DNA of 64,000 nucleotides from Allacma fusca. Lineage: Eukaryota > Arthropoda > Collembola > Symphypleona > Sminthuridae. The notes beneath the pieces were generated by a model, which searched no databases, was not told where the DNA came from, and saw nothing but the letters and a program-made list of their open reading frames with translations. This document shows positions 12,901-27,513 of this stretch, one piece after another. The position numbers and the translations under genes were made by a program. Where the stretch lies: positions 12,196,539-12,260,538 of the forward strand of contig OX359250.1 in the NCBI GenBank assembly GCA_947179485.1. The letters are read 5' to 3'. The first letter of the stretch is position 1. Every line of letters starts with the position of its first letter.

Positions 12901-15900
12901 ATCCATATGGCAGGTAGTTGAGCTGGGCTTTTTACTCTCTCAATACTACATACGGGGAAAAGTATATAGAGTCAGGGAGCACACTGTGTGTATAAAGAGT
13001 GGAATAAGTACAGTGTTGTTTTCAAAGCCCTCCAGACATTTTTTTCCCAAAGGCTTCCTTCCTTTCCCTATATACCCGAACATAGATACACGCAAATCCT
13101 CCACATGACGTAAACCCCTTGCTGAGCGTAAGTGCTCAGAGGTAGTAAAATAAAAAGTAGAATAACCCCGTCCAGGGACACGGAACATATGGATCCAAGT
13201 GAAGAAACATTTTGACTTGGCTCAAATCTCAAAGGATATCATCATCCCGTGTCGTATCGCCTTGCCGAAAGTGTTGTGATAACCCATTCTTCTCTCAATT
13301 TGTCCCCTACATAGAGGAGTAGCAGACAATTTCATGAAGGGCAATATCACTGCATTAATCAATCCCTGAATGAAATCATTTTGATATGTTGATAATGATA
13401 CTCATCAACATACAGAACCAAAGGGTACGCAACTTTCCCTCTCTATCAATCCACTGTCCTCAACCATCTCCTCCACTCCGAACACTGTACGAAAAACCTC
13501 TGACGCCTTTTTGACTAATGACTCCAATTTCATTTTAATGTCTTTTATCCAATTCTCATATCAAATCCGTCAACAGATGCATTCACCATGTTATTGTAAT
13601 TTCTCCACCAAAAAAATCAGTCCCATATAAAAAAAACTGTCTTTCCCCGGAATTATACCGTTGAGTCAAATCCATGAACGATATTTCTGCAGTAGTAGAT
13701 ATTTTTTTTTGTACTAGCACGCTTCTTGCCGTTGTGCACACAAAAGTCCGATCGGGCTGTTACAGATGGAGAAAGGAAAGCGGCGGGAGCACTGGAAAGT
13801 GCAACATTTGAGGGACATGACAATTTGACGACATGACATCATTTAAGCCATTTCCGTCAAATCAGTAGGCAGGCGGACCTCCTAGAGATGAAAGTAGCAC
13901 CCTTTTACGCAATCCCCCTCTCGTGTCTCCATCCAACACACAGCACTTTCTTTTTCTCACTCAAATTATCCAAACAAATTTGTTGCTATTAACAAACCCT
14001 CCTTCCATCCAAAAGGAATCCAACACTTGAAAACGCTCTCAGTCCTGTCCTGACACATTCCTCACTCTCTTGAAATACATAATTAATACTTTATTCCCCA
14101 TTCATATATATAGATACTTACATACATAGAATACAAAGGCTGATGGAACTTGTCGGTGCCTACTTGCTTCAGTGAGTCTCAAATTAATTTCACTTTCTCA
14201 GGCCAGGATTTATGTCTTAAGGGCCTTGTGCAGAGACTTCTATTGGGAGGGATGAAATTATTGGACATTTGTCCATGTAATTATGCAAGTATGGAAGATC
14301 ATGTGGTCAGAGGAAGGAATGTTAGGGAAGAGTGAGCATAATTCAAAACAATGCATAATTTTGAGACCATAGTCACTGTGCATGGAGGGTAATTTAATGC
14401 AAGTGGGTAATGCAGGATGCAAGTGGGTAATAAATATATAGGATGCAAGTGGGTAATAAATATATAGGAATCAAGTGGGTAATATTATAGGACTCAAGTG
14501 GCTAATGTTATAGGATGCCAGTGACTAATATAATTACATATAGGATGGTAATGGGTAATATAGAATGGAAGTGAGTGATGTAGTCAAGTAGTGTATCATA
14601 TGACAGTTAGTCCGAGACAAGAGCGAGAGAGTGAGAGATAGCAAACGAGATGACATAAAATATTGAGCGTAAATAAAATTGATCAGGATGAATAATTAAG
14701 AAGACAGGTGAGCAGAGTGAAGTTGGAAAAAAAGGAACAATCGGCCACCCGTGTGCGTATCGGATGAATTACCCTTCTGCATGACGGCTCATCGCCTCCT
14801 TTTGCTCCAACCTAGCCAACTTGAACCTCTTGGTCGAGCATGGTTGGGACGCTAAAGGTGGGCCTGACATGTGAGAGTACATCCGTACAGAGATAGACAC
14901 ATTTTTGATGGTAGTGGGTAGGCGCTCTCTCAGGTCCACTTCAAAGAAACATGAACCCATCACAACAATGACTAACTAGCGTGTATACCTTTCAGCATTC
15001 ACTGCATTTATGCTCATTCATCTGTTCTTCTTCATGTCATTTACCTATTACTTTAAAGGAGCTCAGGCTCAGACCTATTCATAATGTGACCATTACCAAC
15101 CCAAACAAACCGACTCGCTTGCCCCTGCTAAAACTTCCATACTGCACACTTCCCATAATTCCAAATTCCATTGTTTCCCACTTGAATATTATTGCATAAC
15201 ATTCAACTAACAGAGCAGGATCATGTCAGCATGCACCTCCTAAAGTCACCTCCTATTCCACACATACACACACACATACACACACATACACACACATAAT
15301 TACTTTAACTTAGCTTTATACTTTTATGAATCCCTAATATCTCCTCCATGAGTAGATAGTTACTGGGACAGTCTCCTCACAATACAACCAAAATCCATAT
15401 CAGCTTCAATCATATTTCAATGTCAATCCACAATTTTTCTGTAGTTCTCAACTCCCTAACCAAACATATGGAAACTAGTTATTCCTATAAAAAGGATTTT
15501 CCGTGAAACGAAAATAGCAACTTTTTTTACTACTACTACTACTACTACTACTCTTACTACTACCTTCTTGTTTACATTCACGCCACTGCTACGGATACAT
15601 ATGTACATACATCCACAAGGGAATGTAATTGATCCAAAAAGGCCTGAATAATGACATTGCAAAAATCCAGAGAAAAGATGGCTTCCCATGGAACGATGTA
15701 ACACTATTTAATCGCACGTGTTTACACATGTTGCTTTCCAGACGATACTTCCCATACAATGGAGTATGCTCTGCAGATCCTCTGCCTCGTAGTATGAGGG
15801 AGCATCAACAATAACAGTCCCGAATGTGGATCAAATTAAAGAGTCATTTCCAGGAATGACGAGAAAAGAAAGGATCAGATCGCTTTTATCTCCGGGTCTA

Positions 15901-17103
15901 CAGGTGTATTGACAGGACATGACCCATTGTTGGGATTGGTGTGCGTGTGTAGCCAATACTAGATACTGTCATTTGGAGTATGAAATGATGATCCACAGCA
16001 GGCACTCCCGAAATGCTTCTCTGGTATGATTCATGACACGTGCAACTACTTACCCTGCCTAATTGCCCAGGATACCTTCATACACACACTCGAGTCATTA
16101 TACATGTATGGAAGCATTTTGTCACTCTCCGTCGTCTTCCCAGGACACCTTCCTTACTTCAAATGATTGTGCATTTTTGTTTACACTCGACTTTCGACAG
16201 ACTAACAACACAAGCTACGCATATGGCTCACATTTGCAGAGTACATAAAACCATGTTTACTCAATTGGTCGCCTCTCCAATTTTTTAATCATGGAAGTTC
16301 TGCAAGAGCTAAAAATTATTATGGCAGAGCCCACTTGAAACTTTTTATAAGTATACAGGTTCATGGCAGTTACTTTTTACACACACACACACACTCACTT
16401 TGTCAGACCCTCCAGTTCCTATAATGTTACCTAGCCCCGCTCTGAATTCCTCCATGTAATACTAATAAGAATAAATGCAATCGTTGGAATTCAAGACATG
16501 CTCTAAATTTCCAGCCCAATCCTTTACTTTCTATTTTAAATAGTTCCAATTTCCAAAGGACTTCCATAAAAGTTCTAATTTCCAAAGGATTATATAAATT
16601 GTCCCGAAACTTACAAGTCCTCTAACTCAAATAGTTTTGGATTTTGAAGTAGAATCCTGTGAAATAGTTTAGACTTTTAGAGTTTTATTTGGAATAGTTT
16701 GGCATTTTAAATGAATCTTACATTGTAAATACTTGGGATGGTAAACAGTTGGCAATGAAAGTGTGGAAATGTGCCTGGAATTTGTGTATGTTGTTGCGCA
16801 TTGAGGATGGAAATCTCCAGTAACTATACCAGGATCAAATCGGATCAATGAAAACGTCGTCAAATAGATAGCCTGCTTGTACAAATCAGCTTTCCCTCTC
16901 GTACATGTACGTTACCCGACACTCCGCCGCCTGGTTCCTTTACCCTCCCGAAAATACCCGCCGTAGAGCTTCCCACTATACTATGTGTTGTGAGCCCTGT
17001 TTAGTTAGCGGAGCTCAAGTTCCGAAACGTTCTCACTTCATACATGATATTTTCCTTCAAAGTTAGATACACCCTAAGCATATATGTATGGGAGCATGTA
17101 CAT

Positions 17104-17173
<70 letters not shown>

Positions 17174-20100
17174 AGGACAGGAAGAGCGAGAGTTGAGACT
17201 GGAGCTGAGAAAAAATATTGGCAAAACGGGAGTACATCTCGAGTGCGCGTGCGGGACTTCCCCTATATAACCCGTCAAAATAATCCTCCTGTAGAGAACC
17301 CGGAGCTGTCTTCTCATGGGCTACTGCCTTCCTATTTAATATGTTCAAAGCCGGGCCTCTCCGTGCTTGTAACACTCCGACGACAGGGTAGTCAAGTAAA
17401 CCGGGAATTGAGCAAAATGTAGTCGAGACTCTAAAGAGGGGGAGCTTCATCATGATGGGAACAAAGTAATCTCATAAAGCACTAGCAAATGGCAGACTCT
17501 TTCTTCCTTTCCCCTCTGCTTCGTCTCTTCATTCTTCTTCCTTCCTTCCAGCCTTTTTTTTTGTTATATGTACTCCTCAAACTCCCGGAGTCACTGACGG
17601 CGAGTCCTCCATCCATATCCGTATGTATAGATACTTGTCTACACAGGAGTAGACACACACACACACACACATGTGCTTGCATGTGAAACATGGGCAAGAT
17701 TCAGGAGAGTGGAAGAAGTAAGACTTCTCCTTCTCCTTTTGTGTTCATTACCTTTTAAAAACCCGGGTTAAATTATTCATGAGTAAAGTTCCTAATGACG
17801 AGAACATAAAATCAAGGGAAACTTTTCATCTCCTTTTTCTTCCCTTCCCTCTCTCTTACACAATGTTCCACTACAGTCTCATGCATAGGAGCTGCCTATA
17901 ATTATACACTTATGCACAGAGTCCATACGAGATAGGGAAATATTATTCCTGAGACTAGCTCTCCCAGTCAATATGCTCTAGAAGACTATTTATTCCCCTT
18001 TAAGCTCCATACTTGTCAGGTTCCATGGAATAATACTACCGGATAATAACATTCCAGGACACGGGCACAGACTCTACGATCCTGATTTTTAGTGCCCGCT
18101 CTCCTCATGCCTACACAACACCGTTTGTCATTAATTTACCTCCGAAATTTAATAGGTGGGTTCGAACAAGTCAAGTGGATTTCCCTGATTGTGCCCTCAC
18201 AAAAGCTCGCTCGTGTTTACCGTACTTTAATACCTACTAAAATGAGTATGCACCTCAATGGTTGGGGAACAAAAGCTAAATAGCGTACGAAAAGTGACCA
18301 AAATTTCTTCCTGTCAACAACCCATATGCTTTTGGGTGTATCATAAAAAAAAATAGAACTTCGGAGAGAGAAGGAATCTCAGCTTTGAATGAACGGCACA
18401 GGAGGCAGAAAATGAAATTGCCGTTAGTTTAGCTTCCACAGTATCTATTGTATGGTGTGTATTGTATACTTTTATTACGTATGGATGAAAACAGTTTGAG
18501 AATCAAATTATTGGTTTTTTTTTCTCTCTGTCGTCATCTCCCACTCAAAATAGGTGGATGTGTTGAGTGTATGTATGTGTGTGTTTGTGTTTGTGTTTGT
18601 GTACACATTATATTGTAAAAAGTACTTGACGGAGAGGCTCACTCAGTAACTCTCAAGGCAGGAGCTCCAGCACAATGGTCTGTCTAGAAAATAGAGAGTT
18701 TAACTTTTATAGCCCCTCACGTGAGCATTTTATTTACACTGTCCAAGAGGATTCTGAGACAGTTTTACTGTTTTACGATGTCTCCCTTTTGCCCTTCCCG
18801 TCTTCCCCAAGTACACGCAAACATCTCAAGGAAAGAGCTACCGAAAAGCAATATCTTTCAAATTGGACTGAACAGCCCTTTCCTTGTCCATTTTTATTAT
18901 TATTATTTAAAAGACACACAACATTATTTATAAGGCTAACAGTACTATTACCACTAGCCCTTTCCTCCTGCGTACGCAGGGCTACTACTCTCGTGGATTT
19001 TTGCTCCTCCAGGTCCCTGTTTTTGGAAAAATCCCGTGTCTTTACAACTTGTTATTGGGGAACCCTCTCCCTGAGGTAGAGGACTGAGGAAAAAGCAAAA
19101 ACGGTTGGGAAAAATAGCAAAACCTCTAATTTTACAATTCGTGTAACAATAGTGGAGTGTATGGTAAACCGAGTCATAAAATGGTCAATTTACCTTTACA
19201 AATTTAGATATCAACCAACGCTTGACGTTTCTCTATGACCTCGAAGGCAGAGGCTTGGATCATGCTCGAGTGAAGAAGAGCAACGTCAACAGCTTATAGA
19301 CCTCCATCAACTTCCAGTTATATATTTTATTACACTCACTCTAGTGTTCGATATTGAGGTTAGTTCGGGAAAAATTGATAAAATGCATTTAGCTTTATTG
19401 CCCCTGCTCTCTAACATTCTTGAGCTCCAAAGGAAAAGTTTTGGGATTCTTTTTTTTTTTTTTTTTTTTTTGCAATCGACACTTCTTTTTTATCTGTTGT
19501 CACTTCATTGTCTATCAGCAACTTTGGACACTATACTTGCGGTTACGAGACCCAACGGAACCCATTAGTTGCTGGAACATTTTATTGGTCTAATTTTAAA
19601 GTAAAGAATTATTATTGACCAAACTCATCCGACAAGACAGTACCAGAGAATTTTCCTCCTTGTGTCGCAAACACTTGCTTCCTGCCTCCTGTCCTATTTA
19701 CTTTTCTGTAGATATAAGCACAATTAATTTGCAGTAACGACAATATCTATGACAATAGCTTGGAATAGCTCGGGCTGGGATAGGGAAAAGTGTTGAAAAG
19801 GACATGAGAGATAAGGTTCCTCCCAACAAGCAACTCAACTTGGAGGTACTACTTATTTTCTCACTTTTATCTCACTTGCCCAGCACACTACGTCAATGCT
19901 CTAATGACATGTATACATCCACTGAGAGTGATACGAAAAAATGACTTCATACACTAAAAACTACTGTCCAGCTAGGCCCTCATGCATATTTTAACGCAAA
20001 CATGAGCATTGTACGAGGCAGTGGAAATAAATGACAAAATGTTCTATCCCCTTTCGACGAACCAAGTCGAATAGTGTAGACTCAAGCGGGAATAGAGCAG

Positions 20101-23100
20101 CCATACATGTAGATAGTAGTAGCAGACTGTCAGGAACATTGAATATCATCCCTACATTAGCATTGGACTCCACCGAGCTTTCATGTCTGTCTCAAATTTA
20201 CAAGTTATGAAACCTTATTTCCTCTTCATTTCCATCCTTAAACACTTTTTAAATATAAAATTCGAGCAGGTAAACGAAGATGATTTTTTTAATATTTGGT
20301 TTCAAGTTCCTCGCTTCCAGCATTTTTTTTACACCCCCTGTCAATGGTACAACTCCGGCCCTATAGCGTGTTAAGAGTATGCAAACGGTTATACCCAAAA
20401 ATATTCAATGTATAGATTTTTTTATGACAGTGCCTATCTATATATATGTAAGTCCTAAGTTGGAGGAATACTTGGGAAAAAAAGTATGAAGGAAGCGAAA
20501 CCATTGCCATCAATACACTTTCCTGATGAAGTAGACACACGCAAGCTCGATCAAATTACTTTAATTTCGTTCAACACTGCCTCGACGACTTGTCCTCATT
20601 AATTAAACTCACACAGTTGCTTCGGTCAGTTTTTCATCTCTCACAGTTCTCTCTCTCTCTCTCTCCATGGCACCTGCATATGGAACTCCATCCAGGCCAA
20701 ACCTACCCGCTACAATTCGACTCTAGTGTATCAACTTACTTTTTCCGCTCGGTGTTGTCACTCTATTTTTTCTCACCGAAATTTTTCTTGTTCCACTATT
20801 TTTTCAGGTCCTTACATACATCCAATTTCAATTTTTCTCACTGGCTGTATCTACTGTATGCAAATTTGTATTAATCCAAGAATCTGTCCCCGGCTGAGGG
20901 ATCTCAGTAGATAGTAAAAAATACGAAGTAGAATGTCGTACAAGGGGTTTCGGAGAGCATTGAGCATTATCCCAGGATCCGAAAGGACGGAGGAGATAAT
21001 TTGATGATGGATTTGATGAGCCTATAACGAGTCGCACCAGTTTGTAGTAGGACCTGATCCGGAGGTTTATTCCTTTGAAATGGTCCCAATATGGGTAATG
21101 ACACTACAAAAAGGTACGGGGTGTGACCTGACACCTCAAATGAGTTTAAGATTATAAGTTGCATCTCATCCCCCGAGGTAGAGAGTCAAAGGCGCACTAC
21201 TGGAAATTACACAAGTCTTCTCACAAAGTGCCCACTTCCTGTGCGTCTCACACTAATTTTAACGGGGAAACCGACGGACGACCCGAGCCTCCACCGAAAC
21301 TCACGCAATTCCCCATCCCAGCCCATAAACTACCGTCCTGAGCCCTCCTGACGACATGGATTTTGAGCCTCGCCACAAAAGATTACTCACATTTTGTAGA
21401 AATAAAAATCTGTAGACAGGAGGATGATGAAGAGAGTCAGACTCAGAGCTGGGAGCATCTTGGGAAATGAATGTGGGTTGTAAATAAACAAAAGACAATG
21501 TTATGTCAATAGGAAAATTTAAACCGATGCCAAAACCACACACAGCTATTACCACGATTCTTAATAATACACAACTTAACTTGTTACTAAACAAGTGAGG
21601 AAGCCCAGGCCCAACTCCACTTTCTCATGTCGTCCACTGATACATCAAACTCTGGAGGAGTTGTTTCACAATAAATGATTGCAAGTTATTTTTAGCCTCA
21701 CACTATCATACATATAGATACATACATACGGACACTACAAAATCACACACCACAGTCCTCTGTTCTGTGAAGGAGTGCTAACAAGTTAACAAGACTGGAC
21801 GGAGCATTTACGAGAGAGCATAGTCTCTCGGAAGTAGACAACAAAACACACATAATAGCTTAGGATCCCGTCTAAAAGCAGCTATTAACTATTGCACAAG
21901 AGGCAATGACTACATCAATTGTTCATGTCAGGCCATTGCCATTGACAAAAGCCTTTATAATATTTTTTTTTGTCTCAAAGTTCCAAGTTACAAGGAAAAG
22001 AAACATGCTTTACAAGGAGTGCTCCATTGGGATATACATACTTCAGAGTCTTTAGAGGAGGAGAAGAAAAAAAAACTGCTAAAAATCAAACACATTTTTA
22101 CATCCAAGCCCCTACTACATACATACATACATCCATACTAATTTACTACTACATAATAGAGAGATATGAACTATGGGATTTTACAAGGCATTGAGACATG
22201 TGAAAATATTCAGGGAGATGATACTCTCTCCTCGTTTGTTGTAGTAGTCACATAGGAAAAATCTGACCAATCGTTATATTATGATCCTCCTGATGAACCA
22301 AATCATTTTTCTGCGGTTTCCCAATGCCCCTTTGCATACTCCTTACTATTTTGCTAGTGGGCATGTGATATGAGTTCTCGGCGGACCAGGACAGTATCAT
22401 GTAATTATGTATGTACATATCCCAAAGTTTTTAATGTAACTGTAAAAAAGTTGACGAAAGAACAACTTCACAAATCTCCTGGGATGAAAAAATATTATTT
22501 TCGTCAGGGAACGAGATAGAGGGAAATTAACATGATTTTGTCAACCACAAAGGCACAGAGTAAATGACCCTATTAATGGGAGACTCCAGGAAATTTGACT
22601 CTGACTAGAATTTGGAGCAATCTCTAAGTAAGCTTGAGATTATCGGAAGTAACAGCAGTAATGACTATCATTGGTGCCCACAATTAATGGAGGATTTAAT
22701 TAGAAACCATATAACAATTTGTAATTCGTCTAATTATTATATTTATACAAAAAAAATATAATTATTACAGTATGAGCGTGTACACAGAAGTTTCTGTACA
22801 CAGTAGATTGTACTCCCGACATAATTCCAGAATGTGGGACTCAGTTTAGGTAAGTATAAAGTGAGGGATGAGGTTGGGAGAGAGAGAGAGAGAGATGTAA
22901 ATCTGCGGGAAGGATGATTGGGGAAGGACTTTCGGAGGAAGACTTATTATTGTAATTTAAAAATTATTCCAGACGGGAATTGAAACGAAAGGGGTGTGTG
23001 TGCTCGGGCTTGAAGTAGTTTTTACTCTACCAATATCTAGCAGATAATTGCAATTTACTTGACAAGTTATTACACACACACACACACACACTATTCAATG

Positions 23101-25752
23101 TTGAAATGGTAAATTATACAAGGCAAATAATATGATGATTGCTCGTGAGAAATAATCCCATATTTCCTTTCATGGCTCATGGAAATCAAAACAGAAATTT
23201 TCTACTTGATTCTCATTCTCACGCTGTAGAGCCTGTATCAAAATGTTCACAAGTTCCAAGTTTTACCAGTAAACTGCCAACCAGTAGTTTATATGTACAG
23301 AGAGTACTTACCATAGGAGAGACCCATCCTTCCGAGCCAGACTGTCTACAAGACACAACTTGTGAGCCCACTCCTGCTCCTTCATATCCAAATTACGTGT
23401 AGCTCCTTATAACACATTACCGAGGCCCATGTATGAAGTTCAAACGCCAGGCAAGAGTATCATTGTGAGAAAGGAAATGATCTAGCGCTCTCGTATTTTT
23501 CGGCATTCCCTCCCTTGTTCCACTAAAATCTTTACTACGCGACTACAACAGAGACATGGGTTGAAGTGTACTGTAGCCCGATAACATTACCATATCACCT
23601 CCTATTTTTGAGCCCTAGGCCACTCTGATAGTCTGTCCCTATCTATTTCGCATATAGTTTAGTCTAACTTTTGCAAAACATTGTCTTCCTATGAGAAGCA
23701 CGTCTCTAAGGACCTACACCATATGATCTCATCCCCACTATGTACTCAACAATGGGACAAAGAAATAGTCTCAATTCATTAATGTTCCTCCCAAATGGTA
23801 CTCAAGGAAATTAATGTTGACGAAAATCCCGAGCGTTGTTCCTCCTTAGAATTTTTTACTGTATATTTTTATCCACTTGCCTCGTGGGACTCACAAATGG
23901 GAGCAGAGTGGAACCATGACGCATGTAATTGTGGGGAATGTTGGAGAGGATCGAAGTAGTAAACTCCTCGGAAATCCTCACCACTTTGCGGAGGTAGGAA
24001 AAGCCTGACAAATACATGTCAATCACCCTCCGCTGAATAGGTCGGGGAAGGAAGAAGCTTCCCTTGGAGGTCTCGGATATTTTTTTCCCCCTCTTGAAGC
24101 AAGTCAGTGAGAGGAGACAAATAAATAGTAGCAATGAGTCGGTCGATTGACTCACAATAGGAAGAAGCGCACGGCTACCTGTCTCTTGAAATCAGTCTCG
24201 TTGTAAATGAGCAGCATCCCTCCGTGGAGAGGTAATTTAGGCACAACCAGAACATATCCGAAGAACAAGTCTTCCCAATCATGAATACATTTACGCTCTG
24301 TCCCACTCCACAAACCTGAGTCTTGTAAGTACATAGGAAAGATAAAGGCAGAGCATTACATCCCATTAGTAGTCCCCCCCCCCCCTGATCCATCTCCGAA
24401 GTACTGTATTTCTCCATAACTGAGGAATCTGAAGGTGTGTGTCTGTCACTATGTACATGCCCCACATGCTGCTACTCCCAAAGGAAGGCTAGTTATGGTA
24501 CATATAACTCCTTTTGGAACATATTTCCACCACAACAGTATCGATTTGATGGAGGTTATTGTAATGAGCATCAAGTAACAAGCCGAAACAGCAGACCTCC
24601 AGAGAACGACTCTTGAGCCGACACAGGAATAATTCAACTACTCGACCAGAAACACATTCATTTTCTTCTCTCATCTCTCCTCTTCAGCGGAACGAATCTA
24701 CACTTTCTATACCTTTCCAAAGTATTTTAGCTACAAAAACCAACCATATAGCTCAGGCCTGTGTATCTACTCCTGTGCAGACAAGATACTATTGATAGGT
24801 CCATACTCTACGGGTACATACTGTACTTCCATGGTTTTTATCATAATACTTCATATGTTATCCTGGTTAGAAATTACACGGAGGGAAAAACATTCAATCT
24901 TGTAACACTATGCACCTCATCCCAAAATCATACGGAGACTTGTAGTAATATACATGCAACCCTCCTCCGTAGTAGGCCCAATGCTGAACCATCAAAAATG
25001 AGAAGAGTGTTCCAACAGTGTCAAGTGTGCCGTTAAAAATCCAGCCGGAGCGCAAAATGTCTAACAATGAGCACTGCCATCCACTCAGGGAAGACATGAT
25101 CCGAAAAATTGTGAGTAATATATGCTATTCTTGTGTGAGGTTAGTTGTTCGCACAGTTGATTACCAGTTGGGAGTACACTTGGACTCACCTCTCAACAAC
25201 CCACGGACAAATCCATCATCATCCACCGTCATTATGAGTTGGTCTCTCGGGAAGTGATGCAAAAACTCTTGAGGTCCTGAGACCATTTAACAGCCCTGTA
25301 TGTGTCGGTCTGTTTATGTATTTGAGTACTTTCTGATAACTATTCCGAGAGTCCTTCAAACTTCTCCCACTGAAGGAGCATATTTTTGGATCCGGTCTCA
25401 ATTCATCCTGCAAAGAATAGACACTGATGGAGCAAACGCTCCAGAAAGAAAATACTAGGAGGATGATGGCCCCGAGTTCCCAACCCACTCCGTAACCTTC
25501 TAGTTTGAGCTGATTAGACGTGAGGCACGTATGTATCTACATATGTATATCCCTGGATGTGTGAGGTTGGTTGTATAATGTGAAGTCATAGTGTCAGGTC
25601 GGGTGTAATCTGTCGATCGGTGAGAAGTCTCATGATATCGATTAGGACCAGGAAGACAGAAAACAAGACAAGCTGACTACTACAAAGTACAATGCTGGGA
25701 GGTTCCGATCCTCATAGGAGTAGAGCACACACTGGGAATCGAAGAAGTCACC

Positions 25753-25803
<51 letters not shown>

Positions 25804-26530
25804 GAAGGAGGGGAACGCATCATCAATTACTGTCATCAAAACAAACGGTTATTCGGAGAAGCGCACATCGTTACGCACATTGCCGGGCGAGCCATCATGA
25901 ATTTTCGATGGCAATTACAGTCAAACGCAGTCTCCAACTTGAAATTTCAACTTCCCATCAAATTCCAACATCTTGTCTTCCCGATCACACCAAATGACTC
26001 CCAAGAAGCTCAGATTTATTTCCTTTCTTCCCTGACGTACAGAAAGACAGAGGAGGACTATGACTCCATATAGCCCTTGCTTTCCATCAGCCTTGGTAAG
26101 TGTCACCCTGTCTTCCAGCACAGTGTGTAACTTACAGGCCCAGGACCATTAGTACATATGTACATCTAACGTAGACTCTAACTTAATTTTGAGAAAGGAA
26201 TATGTTCAGTGAGGAAACTACCGAACGCACACGTACTGGGAGCTCACGCATGTAATTTAAACTAGTGTGTGTTTCAGCTTTGAGAACGGAGAATTTGGGA
26301 TTTTTACTTTTTATGTATCTATCTACAACAGAGACGGTGAGGATGTCGATATGTACATATGTGCAGAACCTGGAGCAGTGGAGGCTTTAGTATAAAACTT
26401 ATGAGAATATAGAAACTGTACCAGTCCCCAGGAACATGAGAGATTGTAGTAGTGTCCAAATGTTTAGGATTTATTGAACTTACGTCGAAAGCCACACGGG
26501 CTGATAATGAAGTTGACGATAAAAAGACAG

Positions 26531-26574
<44 letters not shown>

Positions 26575-27476
26575 AGAGAGAGGGAGCTCATTAAAAATGG
26601 ATTATTTAGCATGGAAACACACACGTTGTACATGTACAAAGAGATAAAAAAATTGCTCCTGGTTCCTCTCCTTAATTAGACATTGATTTGCTCTGACACT
26701 AAGTTCAAGGGTACAATTAGCCTTTAATTGAGACACAGTGCTCAGTGGGAGACTCTTGAAAATTTTGTTGAAAGAGTCCAACTGCATGAGTAACTCCATC
26801 AAGTTCAAAGGAATATAATACTCTGGAGACTATACAGACGGATAAATTTTTCCAAGTGTAGTTTACATTTGACATACAACAGGAAACCTATGTGTTGCGA
26901 TAAAACTACTGCACCTTCCAAAACTAATTTTATGGAGAGAGAGAGACAGAGACAGAGAGAGAGAGAGAGAGAGAGAAATGATGAAGTGAAAACATTAAAA
27001 CCGTGAGATATATGTCTGCCAGATACATGCGCTTACTATATAAGCCTAACATACAATTACTAGTACTGGCTAATGGAGCAACCAGGTAGAACAAGGGAGG
27101 CTGACGGAGAGCGAGTGTGCCATGCAGACTTCACCCATCGTCACTCAAACGATGACATGACATGAGGAGATGAAACTCACGGGAAATTGGATGGCAGTGA
27201 GTAAATCATGGGCGTGGAGAAACGAACGCTCTTCGTTATATATTTCAGGGCAGTATGATTCTCAATACTGCCCACTTTATCTGCACCCCGCGTCTCCACA
27301 CACACAAAAATTAACCAAGTCAACAAAATACGCTTGTAAACTTCCAAATTACAACTTCATTCATCCTCCCCGTCCACATAAGCTACCACTTGAGCTTCTC
27401 CTCGTGTGTACTAAAAACAGGCCCTAGAAAAACTACTTATTATTAGCTCCTGCCTTCCTTACTCCTTGCATACAGA

Positions 27477-27513
<37 letters not shown>

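Noticed and set aside
14391..14586. CRISPR-like repeat-spacer pattern
   Set aside because: Units are degenerate, spacers are related AT-rich words of uneven length, and the DNA is eukaryotic.
17063..17453. Open frames of alternating Ser-Leu or Arg-Glu on both strands
   Set aside because: They are translations of the 65-bp (GA)n tract; similar artefacts occur at 4393, 25755, 26534, 30048 and 39096.
19450..19471. Retrotransposed gene marked by the poly-T tract
   Set aside because: No coding similarity, target duplication or retroelement sequence is visible around it.
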